Positions 1 through 8,802 are shown, counted from the stretch's first letter. The stretch is 64,000 nt of DNA from Clostridium peptidivorans (GCF_900205925.1 NZ_OAOD01000009.1:62001-126000); one strand, 5' to 3'. The notes: generated by a model from the letters alone, not told the origin. Translations and numbers: made by a program.

Positions 1-719
1 GTGAACTTTTTGGATATGAGGATGGTGCCTTCACGGGGGCCAAAAAAGGTGGAAAACCAGGAAAGTTTGAGTTGGCAAATAACGGAACATTTTTTCTTGA
101 TGAAATAGGAGACCTTTCGCTTCATCTCCAACCAAAGCTTTTGAGAGTTATTGAATATGGAGAAATGGAGCGAGTAGGTGGAACGAAGCCAATAAAACTC
201 AACATTAGAATAGTTGCTGCTACAAATAGAAATTTAGAAAAAATGATTGAAGAAGGAGAATTTAGAGAGGATCTATATTATAGACTTAATGTCATGTCCG
301 TAGATATTCCGCCTTTGAGGGAAAGAATGGAAGATATACTTGTATTAATTAGGCACTTTATTGAGGTATATAATAATAAGTATGGTAAAAATATAAAAGA
401 TATCTCTGATGAAGCTAAAAAAGCATTTTTATTATATAATTGGCCAGGTAATGTTAGAGAACTGCAAAATGCAATTGAATATTCAATGAATGTGGAAAAG
501 ACTGATATAATTCAGTATGATAGTGTATCTAATAAAATAAAAAATCAGTCCCAAAAAGGAAAACAGACATTAACAAGTAAAAATATTAAACAATTTGAAC
601 TAGAAACTATCCGAGAATTACTTAATGAGTATGGATATAGCATGGAAGGTAAAAAAAAGGTAGCTATGAGCATGGGGATTAGCCTTACAACATTGTATAG
701 GAGACTAAACTCCTTATAA
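1..719 (+). CDS. Sigma-54-dependent enhancer-binding transcriptional regulator (C-terminal part)
   Basis: The gene enters from outside the window; the frame is open from base 3. Visible are the GAFTGA loop that contacts sigma-54 (bases 24-41), the Walker B region GTFFLDEIGD, the arginine-finger stretch REDLYYRLNV and a C-terminal Fis-type helix-turn-helix ending SLTTLYRRL. It is an AAA+ ATPase that remodels sigma-54 RNA polymerase from upstream sites; its N-terminal sensor domain is not in the window, so the signal is unknown. A -24/-12 promoter lies about 200 bp downstream in front of the next genes, which makes them the likely targets. Confidence 0.95.
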   Translation, partial: ELFGYEDGAFTGAKKGGKPGKFELANNGTFFLDEIGDLSLHLQPKLLRVIEYGEMERVGGTKPIKLNIRIVAATNRNLEKMIEEGEFREDLYYRLNVMSVDIPPLRERMEDILVLIRHFIEVYNNKYGKNIKDISDEAKKAFLLYNWPGNVRELQNAIEYSMNVEKTDIIQYDSVSNKIKNQSQKGKQTLTSKNIKQFELETIRELLNEYGYSMEGKKKVAMSMGISLTTLYRRLNSL

Positions 720-726
720 TTAGTTC

Positions 727-775
727 AGAATTTGTCAAATTGGAAAACGAAATTATCAACTTGGCAAATTTGTAG
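727..775. promoter_or_regulatory. Probable upstream activator sites for the sigma-54 regulator
   Basis: Two related sites lie just after the regulator gene. The first contains the palindrome AATTTGTCAAATT (729-741). The second, read on the minus strand, shares the core AATTTGyCAArTTG, so the two sites face each other. They sit roughly 150-200 bp upstream of the -24/-12 promoter, the usual distance for enhancer-binding protein sites. Assignment is inferred from position and symmetry. Confidence 0.5.
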
Positions 776-810
776 AAAGCTGAAATTTAGTGTAATTATG
801 TAGATAATAT

Positions 811-857
811 AACCTTATTTTCATTTTGAAAAATCAATTTGAAAATAAGGTTTTTTT
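811..857 (+). terminator. Rho-independent terminator
   Basis: AACCTTATTTTCA (811-823) pairs with TGAAAATAAGGTT (840-852), followed by a T run. It ends the regulator transcript before the sigma-54 promoter. Confidence 0.85.
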
Positions 858-924
858 CTGCAGATTTATAATATTGAGAATGTTGATTTTACGCCATTTT
901 CTTCGTTCAATTTAAAACAAAACA

Positions 925-941
925 TTGGCACGGTTTTTGCT
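925..941 (+). promoter_or_regulatory. Sigma-54 (-24/-12) promoter
   Basis: TGGCAC (926-931), five bases, then TTGC (937-940): an essentially perfect match to the sigma-54 consensus TGGCACnnnnnTTGC, with GG and GC at the invariant spacing. It faces the PuuD-like hydrolase and the BrnQ transporter, with a leader of about 210 nt. The leader holds an AAAGGAGG at about 991 followed by a 19-codon frame from TTG 1012, which may be a decayed or regulatory mini-ORF. Confidence 0.9.
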
Positions 942-1165
942 TATTATAAATTATGAAAGTCATATAACTTTATTAAACAAAATCAATAGAAAGGAGGATA
1001 AATCCTACTAGTTGAAAACGATTGTAAATTATAGAAACTGTGGTAGCGGCAAATACAGCAAGGATTATTAATATATAAGCTATTATGGATTCATTTAACA
1101 GTGTCAAATATAATTTTCAAAAATTAAAAAAATTTTAACTGATGAGAAATAAGGGGGAAACCACA

Positions 1166-1927
1166 ATGACAAAACCAATTATTGGAATTACGTCAAATTT
1201 CACAAGAAAAGATGAGATAGGAACAATAGCACACTTGGGTGCACCACTTCAGCAGTGGCAGTTACTTGCAGATGATTACATTAGAGCAATTGAATTAGCC
1301 GGTGGAGTTCCTATGATTTTACCTATAGTAGAGGATTTTGAAAATTTGATTCAAGTTCTTCAGGTATTGGATGGTTTAATTATTACAGGAGGAAATGATG
1401 TAAATCCATTACTTTATAATAAAGCTCCTGAATCAACTCTTGGTGAGATTTGTATCAAACGTGATAATGTGGAACTTGGCATTCTTAACAAAGCTCTAAA
1501 TGACTTTAATATGCCTATTATGGGAATCTGTAGAGGTTGTCAACTGCTAAATGTACTTAAGGGTGGAACTCTTCACCAAGATTTAGTTGCAGCAAATGTT
1601 ACTAAACGTGAACATTTCCTAGCCAATTATCAAATTGATTATGCTACTCAGACCGCTAAAATCGAACATGAAAGCAAACTTTATGAAATTTTTAAAAGTA
1701 ATGAAATAGGAATCAATAGTTTTCATCATCAAGGTGTTGATAAATTAGGAGATGGCTTAATAATAACTGCAAGTGCTGAAGATGGAGTCGTTGAAGCTAT
1801 TGAGCAGCCAGGTGATAGATTTGTTATGGGATTACAATGGCATCCTGAAATGCTAAATGGTAAGGCTAATAATTTTTCTAAGTTATTTGAAGCATTTGTT
1901 GAAGCATGCCTCAAAGCAAGATCATAA
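1166..1927 (+). CDS. Gamma-glutamyl-gamma-aminobutyrate hydrolase family protein (peptidase C26)
   Basis: A 253-residue class I glutamine-amidotransferase-fold hydrolase that cleaves gamma-glutamyl amides, as PuuD does for gamma-glutamyl-GABA. The nucleophile is Cys122 in MGICRGCQ, and the His/Glu pair is in LQWHPE (H226, E228). The ATG at 1166 is preferred over an in-frame ATG at 1142 because AAGGGGG lies 7 bases before it. It follows the sigma-54 promoter and precedes brnQ by 88 bp, so a shared transcript for nitrogen or amino-acid use is likely. The substrate cannot be fixed from sequence alone. Confidence 0.9.
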   Translation: MTKPIIGITSNFTRKDEIGTIAHLGAPLQQWQLLADDYIRAIELAGGVPMILPIVEDFENLIQVLQVLDGLIITGGNDVNPLLYNKAPESTLGEICIKRDNVELGILNKALNDFNMPIMGICRGCQLLNVLKGGTLHQDLVAANVTKREHFLANYQIDYATQTAKIEHESKLYEIFKSNEIGINSFHHQGVDKLGDGLIITASAEDGVVEAIEQPGDRFVMGLQWHPEMLNGKANNFSKLFEAFVEACLKARS

Positions 1928-2015
1928 AAAGATTAGCGAATTAGAAAATGAAAACAAATCAGTGTAAAAGCTAAAAGGCTCTTACCACTAGATATTAGAG
2001 AAAGAAGGGGAATTT

Positions 2016-3326
2016 ATGTATTCTAAAAAAGAGTTAAAAGATGTTCTTATCGTAGGTTTCGCATTATTTGCAGTTTTTTTCGGTGCAGGTAATATCATAT
2101 TTCCACCAGCAATCGGTTTGGCTTCTGGTAGCAGTTGGTCACCAGCACTTATAGGTTTGATTATTACTGGAATTTTATTGCCTGTTTTAGGAATAATTGC
2201 AGTTTCAGAAGCAGGTGGGTCTTTTGCTGAACTTAGTAAACCAGTAAGTTCATGGTTTTACATAATATTTAATTTAGCTGTTATGATTGGGGTTGGAATG
2301 TTTGCAAATATACCTAGAACAGCAGCTGTTGCATATGAGTTGGGTGTTCACCCTTTATTCCCACAAATTCCATCACTTCCAGTAATTGTTATTTATTTTG
2401 CATTAGCATATTATTTTACAATAGACAAATCCTCAGTAATAGATAAGGTTGGTAAAATACTAACACCGGTTATGATAATATTATTGACACTTATTGTTAT
2501 TAAAGGACTTATTTTACCTGTTGGTGTTCCATCAGATACTGGTATAAAAAATGCTTTCTCAAATGCATTTATTACTGCATATCAAACAGGAGATGTTTTG
2601 ACTGGTCTCCTTTGTGGGGCTCTTTTCGTTGGTACTATTAGATCAAAAGGATACACAGACCCAAAAGATAGTAAGCGTATTGTCAAGGGTGCTTCACTTA
2701 TTGCTTTTATGGGATTGTTTATTGTATATGGAGGGTTATTGTTTATTGGTGCATGTGCTAGTGGAACGGTTCCACTAGATACAGACAAATCCGTATTGCT
2801 TACTGGTCTTGTAAAGCAACTACTTGGAAATGTAGGTATAGTAATGCTTTCGGTAAGTGTATTTTTAGCAACTTTAACTACTTGTATCGGTCTTACTTCT
2901 TCACTAGGTGATTTTATAAGTGAAGTTACAAAAGGTAAAATCTCATACAAGGCATGTGTAACTGTTACTTACATAGTTGGTATAATACTTGGTAATCTTG
3001 GAGTAGAAAAAATAATTGGCTATGCTATACCTATATTTGTCGCAATTTACCCAGTAGCAATAATTCTTGTATTCTTTGGATTATTCAATAAATATATACC
3101 TAATAAGGGTTCATATAGAGGGGCTGTTATTTGCACATTACTTATAAGTATGGTTGATGCATTAGCAATGTGGGGCTTAAAAATGCCAGCAGTAAGTGCT
3201 TTAATTGCTAAGATCCCATTTGCCTCATCCGGGTTTGCATGGCTAATCCCTGCAATTGTTGGATTTATTTTTGGAACTATAATTTATAAAATGACATATA
3301 AACAAGACTTGGAAATAGTTTCATGA
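2016..3326 (+). CDS. brnQ: Branched-chain amino acid:cation symporter, BrnQ/LIVCS family
   Basis: A 436-residue polytopic membrane protein with about 12 hydrophobic segments. The N-terminal FFGAGNIIFPP is typical of the LIVCS family, which imports leucine, isoleucine and valine with Na+ or H+. The length is normal for the family. The start ATG follows GAAAGAAGGGG. It is downstream of the PuuD-like hydrolase under the sigma-54 promoter, which suggests uptake and catabolism of an amino-acid-derived compound. Confidence 0.9.
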   Translation: MYSKKELKDVLIVGFALFAVFFGAGNIIFPPAIGLASGSSWSPALIGLIITGILLPVLGIIAVSEAGGSFAELSKPVSSWFYIIFNLAVMIGVGMFANIPRTAAVAYELGVHPLFPQIPSLPVIVIYFALAYYFTIDKSSVIDKVGKILTPVMIILLTLIVIKGLILPVGVPSDTGIKNAFSNAFITAYQTGDVLTGLLCGALFVGTIRSKGYTDPKDSKRIVKGASLIAFMGLFIVYGGLLFIGACASGTVPLDTDKSVLLTGLVKQLLGNVGIVMLSVSVFLATLTTCIGLTSSLGDFISEVTKGKISYKACVTVTYIVGIILGNLGVEKIIGYAIPIFVAIYPVAIILVFFGLFNKYIPNKGSYRGAVICTLLISMVDALAMWGLKMPAVSALIAKIPFASSGFAWLIPAIVGFIFGTIIYKMTYKQDLEIVS

Positions 3327-3400
3327 TTTGGAATGTAGTGTACTCACAAATAATTTAAAACATATCACCATGTAAGTGAATATACGCTAGACTATCAAGA

Positions 3401-3432
3401 AGTCAGTTAACAAGGCTGACTCTTTGTTTTTA
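3401..3432 (+). terminator. Rho-independent terminator after brnQ
   Basis: AGTCAG (3401-3406) pairs with CTGACT (3416-3421), followed by a T-rich tract before the MFS gene. Confidence 0.65.
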
Positions 3433-3461
3433 TTATGATAATTATTATGGAAGGTGATTAG

Positions 3462-4754
3462 ATGAATAAAAATAATTTTGAAAATAAAATGAGTTATATA
3501 AGTATATTGATTGTTGTGGGACTTTTGATATCATATTTTCAACAAATGGCGCCATCACCCTTACTTGGCGTATTGAGAGATTATTATAACATTGGTAACA
3601 ATGATGCATTACTTAATTTATCGATATCAATCATGTATCCACCAATTATTTTAGCCAGTATTGGTGGTGGAGTTATTGAACATAGGGTTGGAACGAAAAA
3701 CCTATTTACTTTATCAATGATGTTCGTTGGTATTGGAGTATTAATTAACTATGTGTCAGTTAATTACACAATCTTTCTGATTGGGAGAGCATTATATGGT
3801 ATAGGCTTTGGACTGGGGATACCATTTATCGGATCTGCTATTATGAAGTGGTACACCCCAAAACAACGTGAGAGTATGAATACTATAAATGGTCTATTTC
3901 CTTTTGTCGGAACTGTAATGAGTTTTTCACTTCTTGTACCAATGTACACACTATTTAAAAAATCTTGGAAACATGCAATAGGTATATCAGGTTTTATAAT
4001 TATTATTATATTAGCCTTATGGATAATGATTTTTCATGAGAAAAAAACTGATGACGTAAAGAGAAATGATGAAAATGAAGTTTATGAGAAAAATATGTAT
4101 TTAAATCTTTGGAAAAGACGTACTATTAAGCTTTTGTGCATTACTTTTGTTTGTGATTTCTTTTGTTACTCTTATATGTCTGTAATTCTGCCCACATTCC
4201 TTTTAGAAATAGGAAATATGACTGAAGCTTCAGCAGGCTTTTGGTCAGCTATAGCCTTTCCAGCTATGGGAATAATAGGAGGAATGATTGGCGGGGTGAT
4301 GATAACAAAGACTGGGAAAAGAAAGCCATCCATGGCATTAGGGCAGATTTTAGAGGTAATAGGAATTTCATTTGCAGCCTTAGGATCAAGTGTTTCTGTT
4401 TGGTGTGCAATTATTGGTGTAGCGATATTTGGATTAGGCAATAGCATTTGGATGCCAGGTGCATATACTGTTCCAATGGAGCTTGAAGATATGAACTCAA
4501 ACCGCGTTGGTGCAGCCTTTGCACTGATCTCTTCATGTGGATTTGCAGCGGGATTTCTTTCACCGATTTTTGGAGGTTTGCTGACAAATATGTTAATGTC
4601 AATCTCCAATATTAATAATCCAATCCAAAATCACGCATTTGGTCTTAAATGGAGTATGTTCCTTTTTGGATTTATAAATTTGATTGGGTTTATTAGCGTT
4701 ACATTAATGAAAGAAACTGGACCTGGTATACCAAAAATAAAAACGCATAATTAA
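3462..4754 (+). CDS. MFS transporter
   Basis: A 430-residue protein with 12 predicted membrane helices in two six-helix halves separated by a charged loop (about residues 195-220, HEKKTDDVKRNDENE). A motif-A-like loop GGGVIEHRVGTKN lies between helices 2 and 3. The overall look is of the CynX/NimT or NarK-like branch, but the substrate is unknown. RBS AAGGTG precedes ATG 3462. It has its own upstream terminator, so it may be transcribed separately from brnQ. Confidence 0.85.
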   Translation: MNKNNFENKMSYISILIVVGLLISYFQQMAPSPLLGVLRDYYNIGNNDALLNLSISIMYPPIILASIGGGVIEHRVGTKNLFTLSMMFVGIGVLINYVSVNYTIFLIGRALYGIGFGLGIPFIGSAIMKWYTPKQRESMNTINGLFPFVGTVMSFSLLVPMYTLFKKSWKHAIGISGFIIIIILALWIMIFHEKKTDDVKRNDENEVYEKNMYLNLWKRRTIKLLCITFVCDFFCYSYMSVILPTFLLEIGNMTEASAGFWSAIAFPAMGIIGGMIGGVMITKTGKRKPSMALGQILEVIGISFAALGSSVSVWCAIIGVAIFGLGNSIWMPGAYTVPMELEDMNSNRVGAAFALISSCGFAAGFLSPIFGGLLTNMLMSISNINNPIQNHAFGLKWSMFLFGFINLIGFISVTLMKETGPGIPKIKTHN

Positions 4755-4824
4755 CTGAAGTACTATTTTATAATTTGGGGACAATAAATGTAGATAATAT
4801 AAAACTTATATGAAGGAGCATCTT

Positions 4825-4974
4825 ATGACTCAAATAGTAAAGAGAGGATATGTCGAAACGGATAAAATAGAGTTTAATGATAAAAATTTAAGTCTATTAA
4901 AACAAGCTAAGCAGGATATTTGTTTTTTATTAGTAAATGGATATATTTGCCTAAGTAATTTTGTTGATTTATAA
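4825..4974 (+). CDS. Small hypothetical protein (49 aa)
   Basis: A complete short frame, MTQIVKRGYVETDK to SNFVDL, with a good RBS (GAAGGAGC) 7 bases before ATG. The hydrophobic stretch DICFLLVNGYICL could be a C-terminal membrane segment or the edge of a truncated protein. I do not recognise a family. It sits at the left edge of the accessory array and may be a 5' gene fragment. Confidence 0.4.
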   Translation: MTQIVKRGYVETDKIEFNDKNLSLLKQAKQDICFLLVNGYICLSNFVDL

Positions 4975-5009
4975 TAAAATTAGAAGAATCGATATTATAT
5001 TACAAAATT

Positions 5010-5091
5010 ACCTTTGGGGCTAATTGTGATAGTATTAGCGTTTGTTTTTAGGCTATCTGACAAGATAAGACAAAAAATCAGGTGCAAGTAA
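5010..5091 (+). pseudogene. 3' remnant of the small membrane protein gene also found at 12188
   Basis: About 80 bp, including the last 25 codons and stop (ending FRLSDKIRQKIRCK), nearly identical to the 3' end of the intact 66-codon gene at 12188-12388; the similarity continues into the following non-coding bases. No start or first half is present, so this is a truncated duplicate. Confidence 0.75.
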
Positions 5092-5100
5092 GATTATGAG

Positions 5101-5130
5101 CAAAAGGCGATGTAACTATTTAAATTGCAA
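5101..5130 (+). repeat. Type A boundary fragment (A0)
   Basis: Contains GGCGATGTAACTATTTAAATT, matching the middle of the type A boundary as at 12401-12422. The rest of the element is missing before the SUKH gene. Confidence 0.5.
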
Positions 5131-5181
5131 CTTTACACATTATTTTATTTTGAGGTATACATAATCTTTAGGAGGAATTAA

Positions 5182-5859
5182 GTGAAAGATAATATAAATT
5201 GTATTAGAGAAAACTGGAGTAAAATTATAAACGAATACAATAAGTTATTAAGAAGACGTTTCTTAATAAAGAAATATGATAATAATCTTAATAAAGGAGC
5301 AATAGATGAGCAAATAAAAAAAGCAGAACAAGTGTTAGGATTTTCATTTCCAAGTGAATTAGCAGAACTGTACAAATGTAATAATGGAAATATTACTAAT
5401 GGGGAGGAAAATGTTTATTTAGGTGCTATATTAGGATTGCAATTTATATCACTAGAAGTACTTATATATACATGGAAAGAATGGTGTGAATTTACCCATG
5501 AAAAAGCTCTAGATGAATATTGTACATCAATTAATGAAGGTAAAATAAAATGTTTATATGCTAATGATCATTGGGTTCCATTTGCTTCTGATGGGTGGGG
5601 AAATCACATTGGTATAGATTTAGATCCAGATATAAACGGAACTATAGGACAAGTTGTAAATTTTGGAAGAAATGAAAATGATAAGATTGTTTTATCAAAT
5701 AATCTAAATGAGTTTCTTGAGCTTATGATTAATATTATCAAAAGTAAAGATTTTAAATTGGTAAAAAAAATAGGAGAAGAAGCAAAATTTAATCTTGGCA
5801 GTGGAGATAAAGGAATACATACTATTGACTATTTAAAAAAGACATTAAGAAATAAATAA
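5182..5859 (+). CDS. SMI1/KNR4 (SUKH) family protein
   Basis: A 225-residue protein with the SUKH-fold signatures FSFPSELAELYKCNNGN (about residues 54-70) and WVPFASDGWGNHIGIDLDPD (about 131-150). SUKH proteins are common immunity proteins against contact-dependent or polymorphic toxins. No toxin gene is adjacent, so it may be an orphan immunity gene. The start is GTG with GGAGG 6 bases upstream. It is the first cargo gene of the type A array. Confidence 0.85.
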   Translation: MKDNINCIRENWSKIINEYNKLLRRRFLIKKYDNNLNKGAIDEQIKKAEQVLGFSFPSELAELYKCNNGNITNGEENVYLGAILGLQFISLEVLIYTWKEWCEFTHEKALDEYCTSINEGKIKCLYANDHWVPFASDGWGNHIGIDLDPDINGTIGQVVNFGRNENDKIVLSNNLNEFLELMINIIKSKDFKLVKKIGEEAKFNLGSGDKGIHTIDYLKKTLRNK

Positions 5860-5865
5860 CACGTT

Positions 5866-5986
5866 TACTTTATATTAATTATATGTGATATGCAAATTTC
5901 TAGTACGGAATATGATTATAATGTGACGTAACTATTGAAATTGGAAATGCAAACAATGTTCTTTGAGAATTGAATAATAAGGTGTT
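5866..5986 (+). repeat. Type A boundary copy A1 (5' part missing)
   Basis: Shares with the full copies the block ATTTCTAGTACGGAATATGA, then GTGACGTAACTATTGAAATT, then GTTCTTTGAGAATTGAATAA and GGTGTT. The terminator and GTCGCA hairpin of full copies are absent. Confidence 0.75.
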
Positions 5987-6131
5987 AAAAAATAGAATTA
6001 TGTTACATTTATTGTAATATTAATAATCTTTCACCATGAAGATTATGATATAATTACGATTAGTAAAGTTAAAATAGTAAGATAAAACGGTTCAAATAAC
6101 CTGAAAATAATAAGCTAATTTTAAGAGGTGA

Positions 6132-6713
6132 ATGATGCCAAAAATTTATATAAAAATTCTTAAGGATAACAATCAAAATAAATATTTAATGTTTGTTAAG
6201 AAATTTATAGGTGAGGGAATATCAAATATAAAAAGTAAAATTGATAATGGCCAGTATGTTGCTACCTTTGATTCCTTTGACGAAGATAATAAGATAAAAG
6301 AATTTATACAAGGTATTGAAAAGCTAGGTGGAACAGTTAGATTGTTTGAAGAATATTGTGGTGACATTGATGAGCTAGCAGTAGAAAACTTTTATAATTT
6401 ATTAGAAAGAAACGAAGAAATAAGGAGACAGACTCAGGACTTTACTGAGTTGGAATGTACAAAAATTATTGCGGTAATAGATAAAAAATATATAAATTTA
6501 AATGATAGCCACTATAAAATGTTGGGAAATATAGGAGATAGTTTAGTTTTAGAATTTGACTATGATGAAACTTTGAAAGTTTTTATTAATATGCTTATAA
6601 GTAATGATATTGATGCTGTATTATATCAAATTGGATATGAGGAAGTATCTTTCGATGAAGAAGATAGAATTGGTGTTGGAGAAATACTACCATTAATTAA
6701 TGAGTATCTTTGA
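6132..6713 (+). CDS. Hypothetical protein (193 aa)
   Basis: Soluble, acidic, lysine-rich protein (MPKIYIKILKDNNQNKYLMF to LPLINEYL) with no signal peptide or membrane helix. RBS AAGAGGTG precedes two consecutive ATGs at 6132 and 6135; either may be used. I do not recognise the family. Its place beside a SUKH gene in an array of single-gene units suggests an accessory or immunity-type role, which is inference only. Confidence 0.7.
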   Translation: MMPKIYIKILKDNNQNKYLMFVKKFIGEGISNIKSKIDNGQYVATFDSFDEDNKIKEFIQGIEKLGGTVRLFEEYCGDIDELAVENFYNLLERNEEIRRQTQDFTELECTKIIAVIDKKYINLNDSHYKMLGNIGDSLVLEFDYDETLKVFINMLISNDIDAVLYQIGYEEVSFDEEDRIGVGEILPLINEYL

Positions 6714-6877
6714 AAGGAATTATTATTAGGTACGACCTGCTAGGATTATCTGTCCAAATAATGAAGTGTTTTTAAATTATGTTATATTAAGTATAATACT
6801 GAAATTATAGTGTATTGAAGAATTGTAACTTATTGTGAAATAGAATTATATAAATGACTTTGATTGAGGTGGTATAA

Positions 6878-7216
6878 ATGAGTTTAGGGTATACGGGTTA
6901 TGGTAGGTATAAAGAAGAAATAGATGGATGTTTAATATATGAGTATTCAGGTGAGAATTGGAATGCCCCATATAATAAAGGTGATTGCCTTCAGTACGAT
7001 GGATTGATTTCTATTGAAAAGAATGTACTTGATGAAGATAGTTATGTTAAAGCAATTGAAGATGGAAGAATAAAGATAATAAAAGAATGCAAAAATGCCT
7101 TTAATCGCTTTAAAGATATTAAATTCGATTATTTGGCTCTACGTATTATAATTCATATATTTAATGATTATAAGGAAAGCGGAGAGATACCTAAAAAAGT
7201 AGGTTTTATCCAATAA
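6878..7216 (+). CDS. Hypothetical protein (112 aa)
   Basis: Small soluble protein beginning MSLGYTGYGRYKEEIDGCL, with Tyr/Gly-rich N terminus and charged C-terminal half. RBS GAGGTGG is 9 bases before ATG. No family recognised. It shares a unit with the 193-aa gene upstream; the next type A boundary follows about 50 bp after the stop. Confidence 0.65.
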   Translation: MSLGYTGYGRYKEEIDGCLIYEYSGENWNAPYNKGDCLQYDGLISIEKNVLDEDSYVKAIEDGRIKIIKECKNAFNRFKDIKFDYLALRIIIHIFNDYKESGEIPKKVGFIQ

Positions 7217-7264
7217 AAGATTTGTAATATTAAATTAACCTATTTTTTATTTGGTCATATTTTT

Positions 7265-7502
7265 CTTATTTAATATAACAACTGAAAAAACGAACAATTT
7301 ACCTGAACACTGTATTATTCAAAGTTGAATTCTATGGTGTTTTTGTGTCGCATTTCAACTATAGTGCGACTTACAGATTACTTTTATATTAGCTATGTGA
7401 TATATAAATTTCTAGTACGGAATATGAAATTATTGCGACGTGATATATTGTGAGTCAATAATAAAAATGAAATGTTCTTTGAAAATTGAATAATGCGGTA
7501 TT
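7265..7502 (+). repeat. Type A boundary copy A2 (full length)
   Basis: Order of blocks: AACAACTGAAAAAACGAACAA; terminator arms around AACACTGTATTATTCAA (7306-7322) and TTGAATTCTATGGTGTTTTT; hairpin GTCGCATTTCAACTATAGTGCGAC; block TTACAGATTACTTTTATATT; TTTCTAGTACGGAATATGAA; GCGACGT; and the tail TTCTTTGAAAATTGAATAAT with GCGGTATT (to 7502). It aligns along most of its length with the copy at 13749-13977. Confidence 0.85.
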
Positions 7503-7668
7503 AATAAAATGTATAAATGATTATCTTTATAACCTATTAGTAACTCCAAAAGATTTTACAAGATACAAATTTGTTATAAGTTTTATGCAATCTCCATTAA
7601 TTTACATTGATATTTATAAATGTTATTATTATAATTTATAAAAATATCTAAATTAAAGGAGACTTAAA

Positions 7669-7890
7669 ATGAATCAAGGACAAGAGAATTTCTTTAACTT
7701 TATAATGCAAAATGTAGAAGAAAAGAATCAAGAGAAGGCTAAAGAGTTATTATCTGAAAGCTTTGGAAAACAAAATGATGGTACATTTAATAAAGAATAC
7801 ATGATGACTTTTATTCCTAAAATGTTAGAATTAATAAAGCCAGAAAATGTTGAAAAAGTAAAAAATATTATGATGAGTCATAAAGCATAA
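7669..7890 (+). CDS. Small hypothetical protein (73 aa)
   Basis: Highly charged helical protein (MNQGQENFFNFIMQNVEEKN to MMSHKA), no membrane segment. RBS AAAGGAGA precedes ATG. No family recognised. It is the sole gene of its unit: the 5' flank ends TTGAATAATGCGGTATT (7486-7502) and the 3' flank begins with its near-complement AATACCGTATTATTCAA (7986-8002). Confidence 0.7.
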   Translation: MNQGQENFFNFIMQNVEEKNQEKAKELLSESFGKQNDGTFNKEYMMTFIPKMLELIKPENVEKVKNIMMSHKA

Positions 7891-7983
7891 GATATTTAAA
7901 ATGCAATATATTTACTAATATGTTTATTGTTTTTATTCAGCTAGATTATATTATTATAAGACAAAATTTAAAATTATATTTTT

Positions 7984-8041
7984 AAAATACCGTATTATTC
8001 AACGAGAATATGCGGTATTTTTTATGTCGCAATTCAAAAAT
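7984..8041 (+). repeat. Type A boundary copy A3, left part, with terminator
   Basis: AAATACCGTATTATTC and GAATATGCGGTATTTTTT form a terminator for the 73-aa gene (7984-8024), followed by ATGTCGCAATTCAAAAATA. The element then breaks off; its right end, TTGAATAATGCGGTATT, reappears at 8786-8802 on the other side of the GNAT gene. Confidence 0.75.
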
Positions 8042-8126
8042 AAATATGGAACAATATATAGTTTTAGAACACAAGGGAAAGAGTGGAAGCATATAGGGGG
8101 TGTTTTTACGTTGAGGTATATGCCTA

Positions 8127-8150
8127 ATCCGGCTTCCTTGAAAGCCGGAT
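8127..8150 (-). terminator. GC-rich hairpin after the GNAT gene
   Basis: ATCCGGCTT/AAGCCGGAT, a 9-bp stem with a 6-base loop, 27 bp past the GNAT stop on the minus strand. It lacks a clear T run and is GC-rich compared with every other terminator here, consistent with foreign origin. Confidence 0.5.
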
Positions 8151-8176
8151 GTGATGATACGACGGTCATGCTTACT

Positions 8177-8641
8177 TTATTCAAGCGAATAGTCATAGCG
8201 AATGAAACCTTTGTGATGCGCAATCTTGTCATAGAGAACACGAGCGTTGGCATTGTTTTGGTGAGTTTGCCAATAGAGTTTAGAAGCATTATGTTCGCGT
8301 GCAGCTTGAGCTACTTGCTCAATGAGTGCGCGAGCTACCCCATGCCCACGGGCAACTTCATCGACAAAGAGGTCTTGTAGGTAACAGACTTTTTCCATCC
8401 AGATAGTGCGATGGAACAGGTAGTGAGTGATACCAATCAAGTTTCCTTGAAGATATGCGCCAAAACCGAAGATTTCATCGGAGTTCAGCAAGTGGTTCCA
8501 AACTTCATCGTATTCGGAGTCGGAGAGCTCAGTATTGTAAAAGGTTTTGTAACTTCGAGCCAAAATGTTCCAACGGTTACGGTCCGCTGCTCTTAGCGGC
8601 TTTATGTCAATTATAATTTGTTGATTCGATATTTTCGTCAT
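8177..8641 (-). CDS. GNAT family N-acetyltransferase, probably acquired from another phylum
   Basis: A 154-residue acetyl-CoA-dependent N-acyltransferase; the acetyl-CoA loop is VARGHGVARALIEQV and the C terminus NANARVLYDKIAHHKGFIRY is typical of the family. RBS GGGAGG lies 11 bases before ATG 8641. Base composition is clearly richer in G+C than all neighbours, and Ala/Arg/His codons such as GCG and CGC are common, resembling proteobacterial genes. It is oriented against the array and sits inside a split type A boundary. Substrate unknown. Confidence 0.88.
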   Translation of the reverse strand: MTKISNQQIIIDIKPLRAADRNRWNILARSYKTFYNTELSDSEYDEVWNHLLNSDEIFGFGAYLQGNLIGITHYLFHRTIWMEKVCYLQDLFVDEVARGHGVARALIEQVAQAAREHNASKLYWQTHQNNANARVLYDKIAHHKGFIRYDYSLE

Positions 8642-8785
8642 CTAATAATCATCCTCCCAATTATAGTAATTGCATTTAACTAGTTAATTGTAGTGTGCAA
8701 TATACGATTTTCACGGCTCCAGAGATATTTGAATTAAACATGACGCATGTTTAATTTTACCATATATTTGACACAAATAATAGAA

Positions 8786-8802
8786 TTGAATAATGCGGTA
8801 TT
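8786..8802 (+). repeat. Type A boundary copy A3, right end
   Basis: TTGAATAATGCGGTATT, identical to the end of copy A2, directly followed by the PhzF promoter region (TATAAT at 8815-8820). Confidence 0.65.

Noticed and set aside
4172-4609. Long minus-strand frame inside the MFS gene
   Set aside because: Shadow of a membrane protein gene; no RBS, composition typical of antisense frames.
7470-7502. rRNA operon spacer (TTCTTTGAAAATTGAATAAT resembles the sequence before 23S rRNA)
   Set aside because: No 16S, 23S, 5S or tRNA sequence adjoins any copy; the likeness may reflect origin but there is no rRNA gene here.
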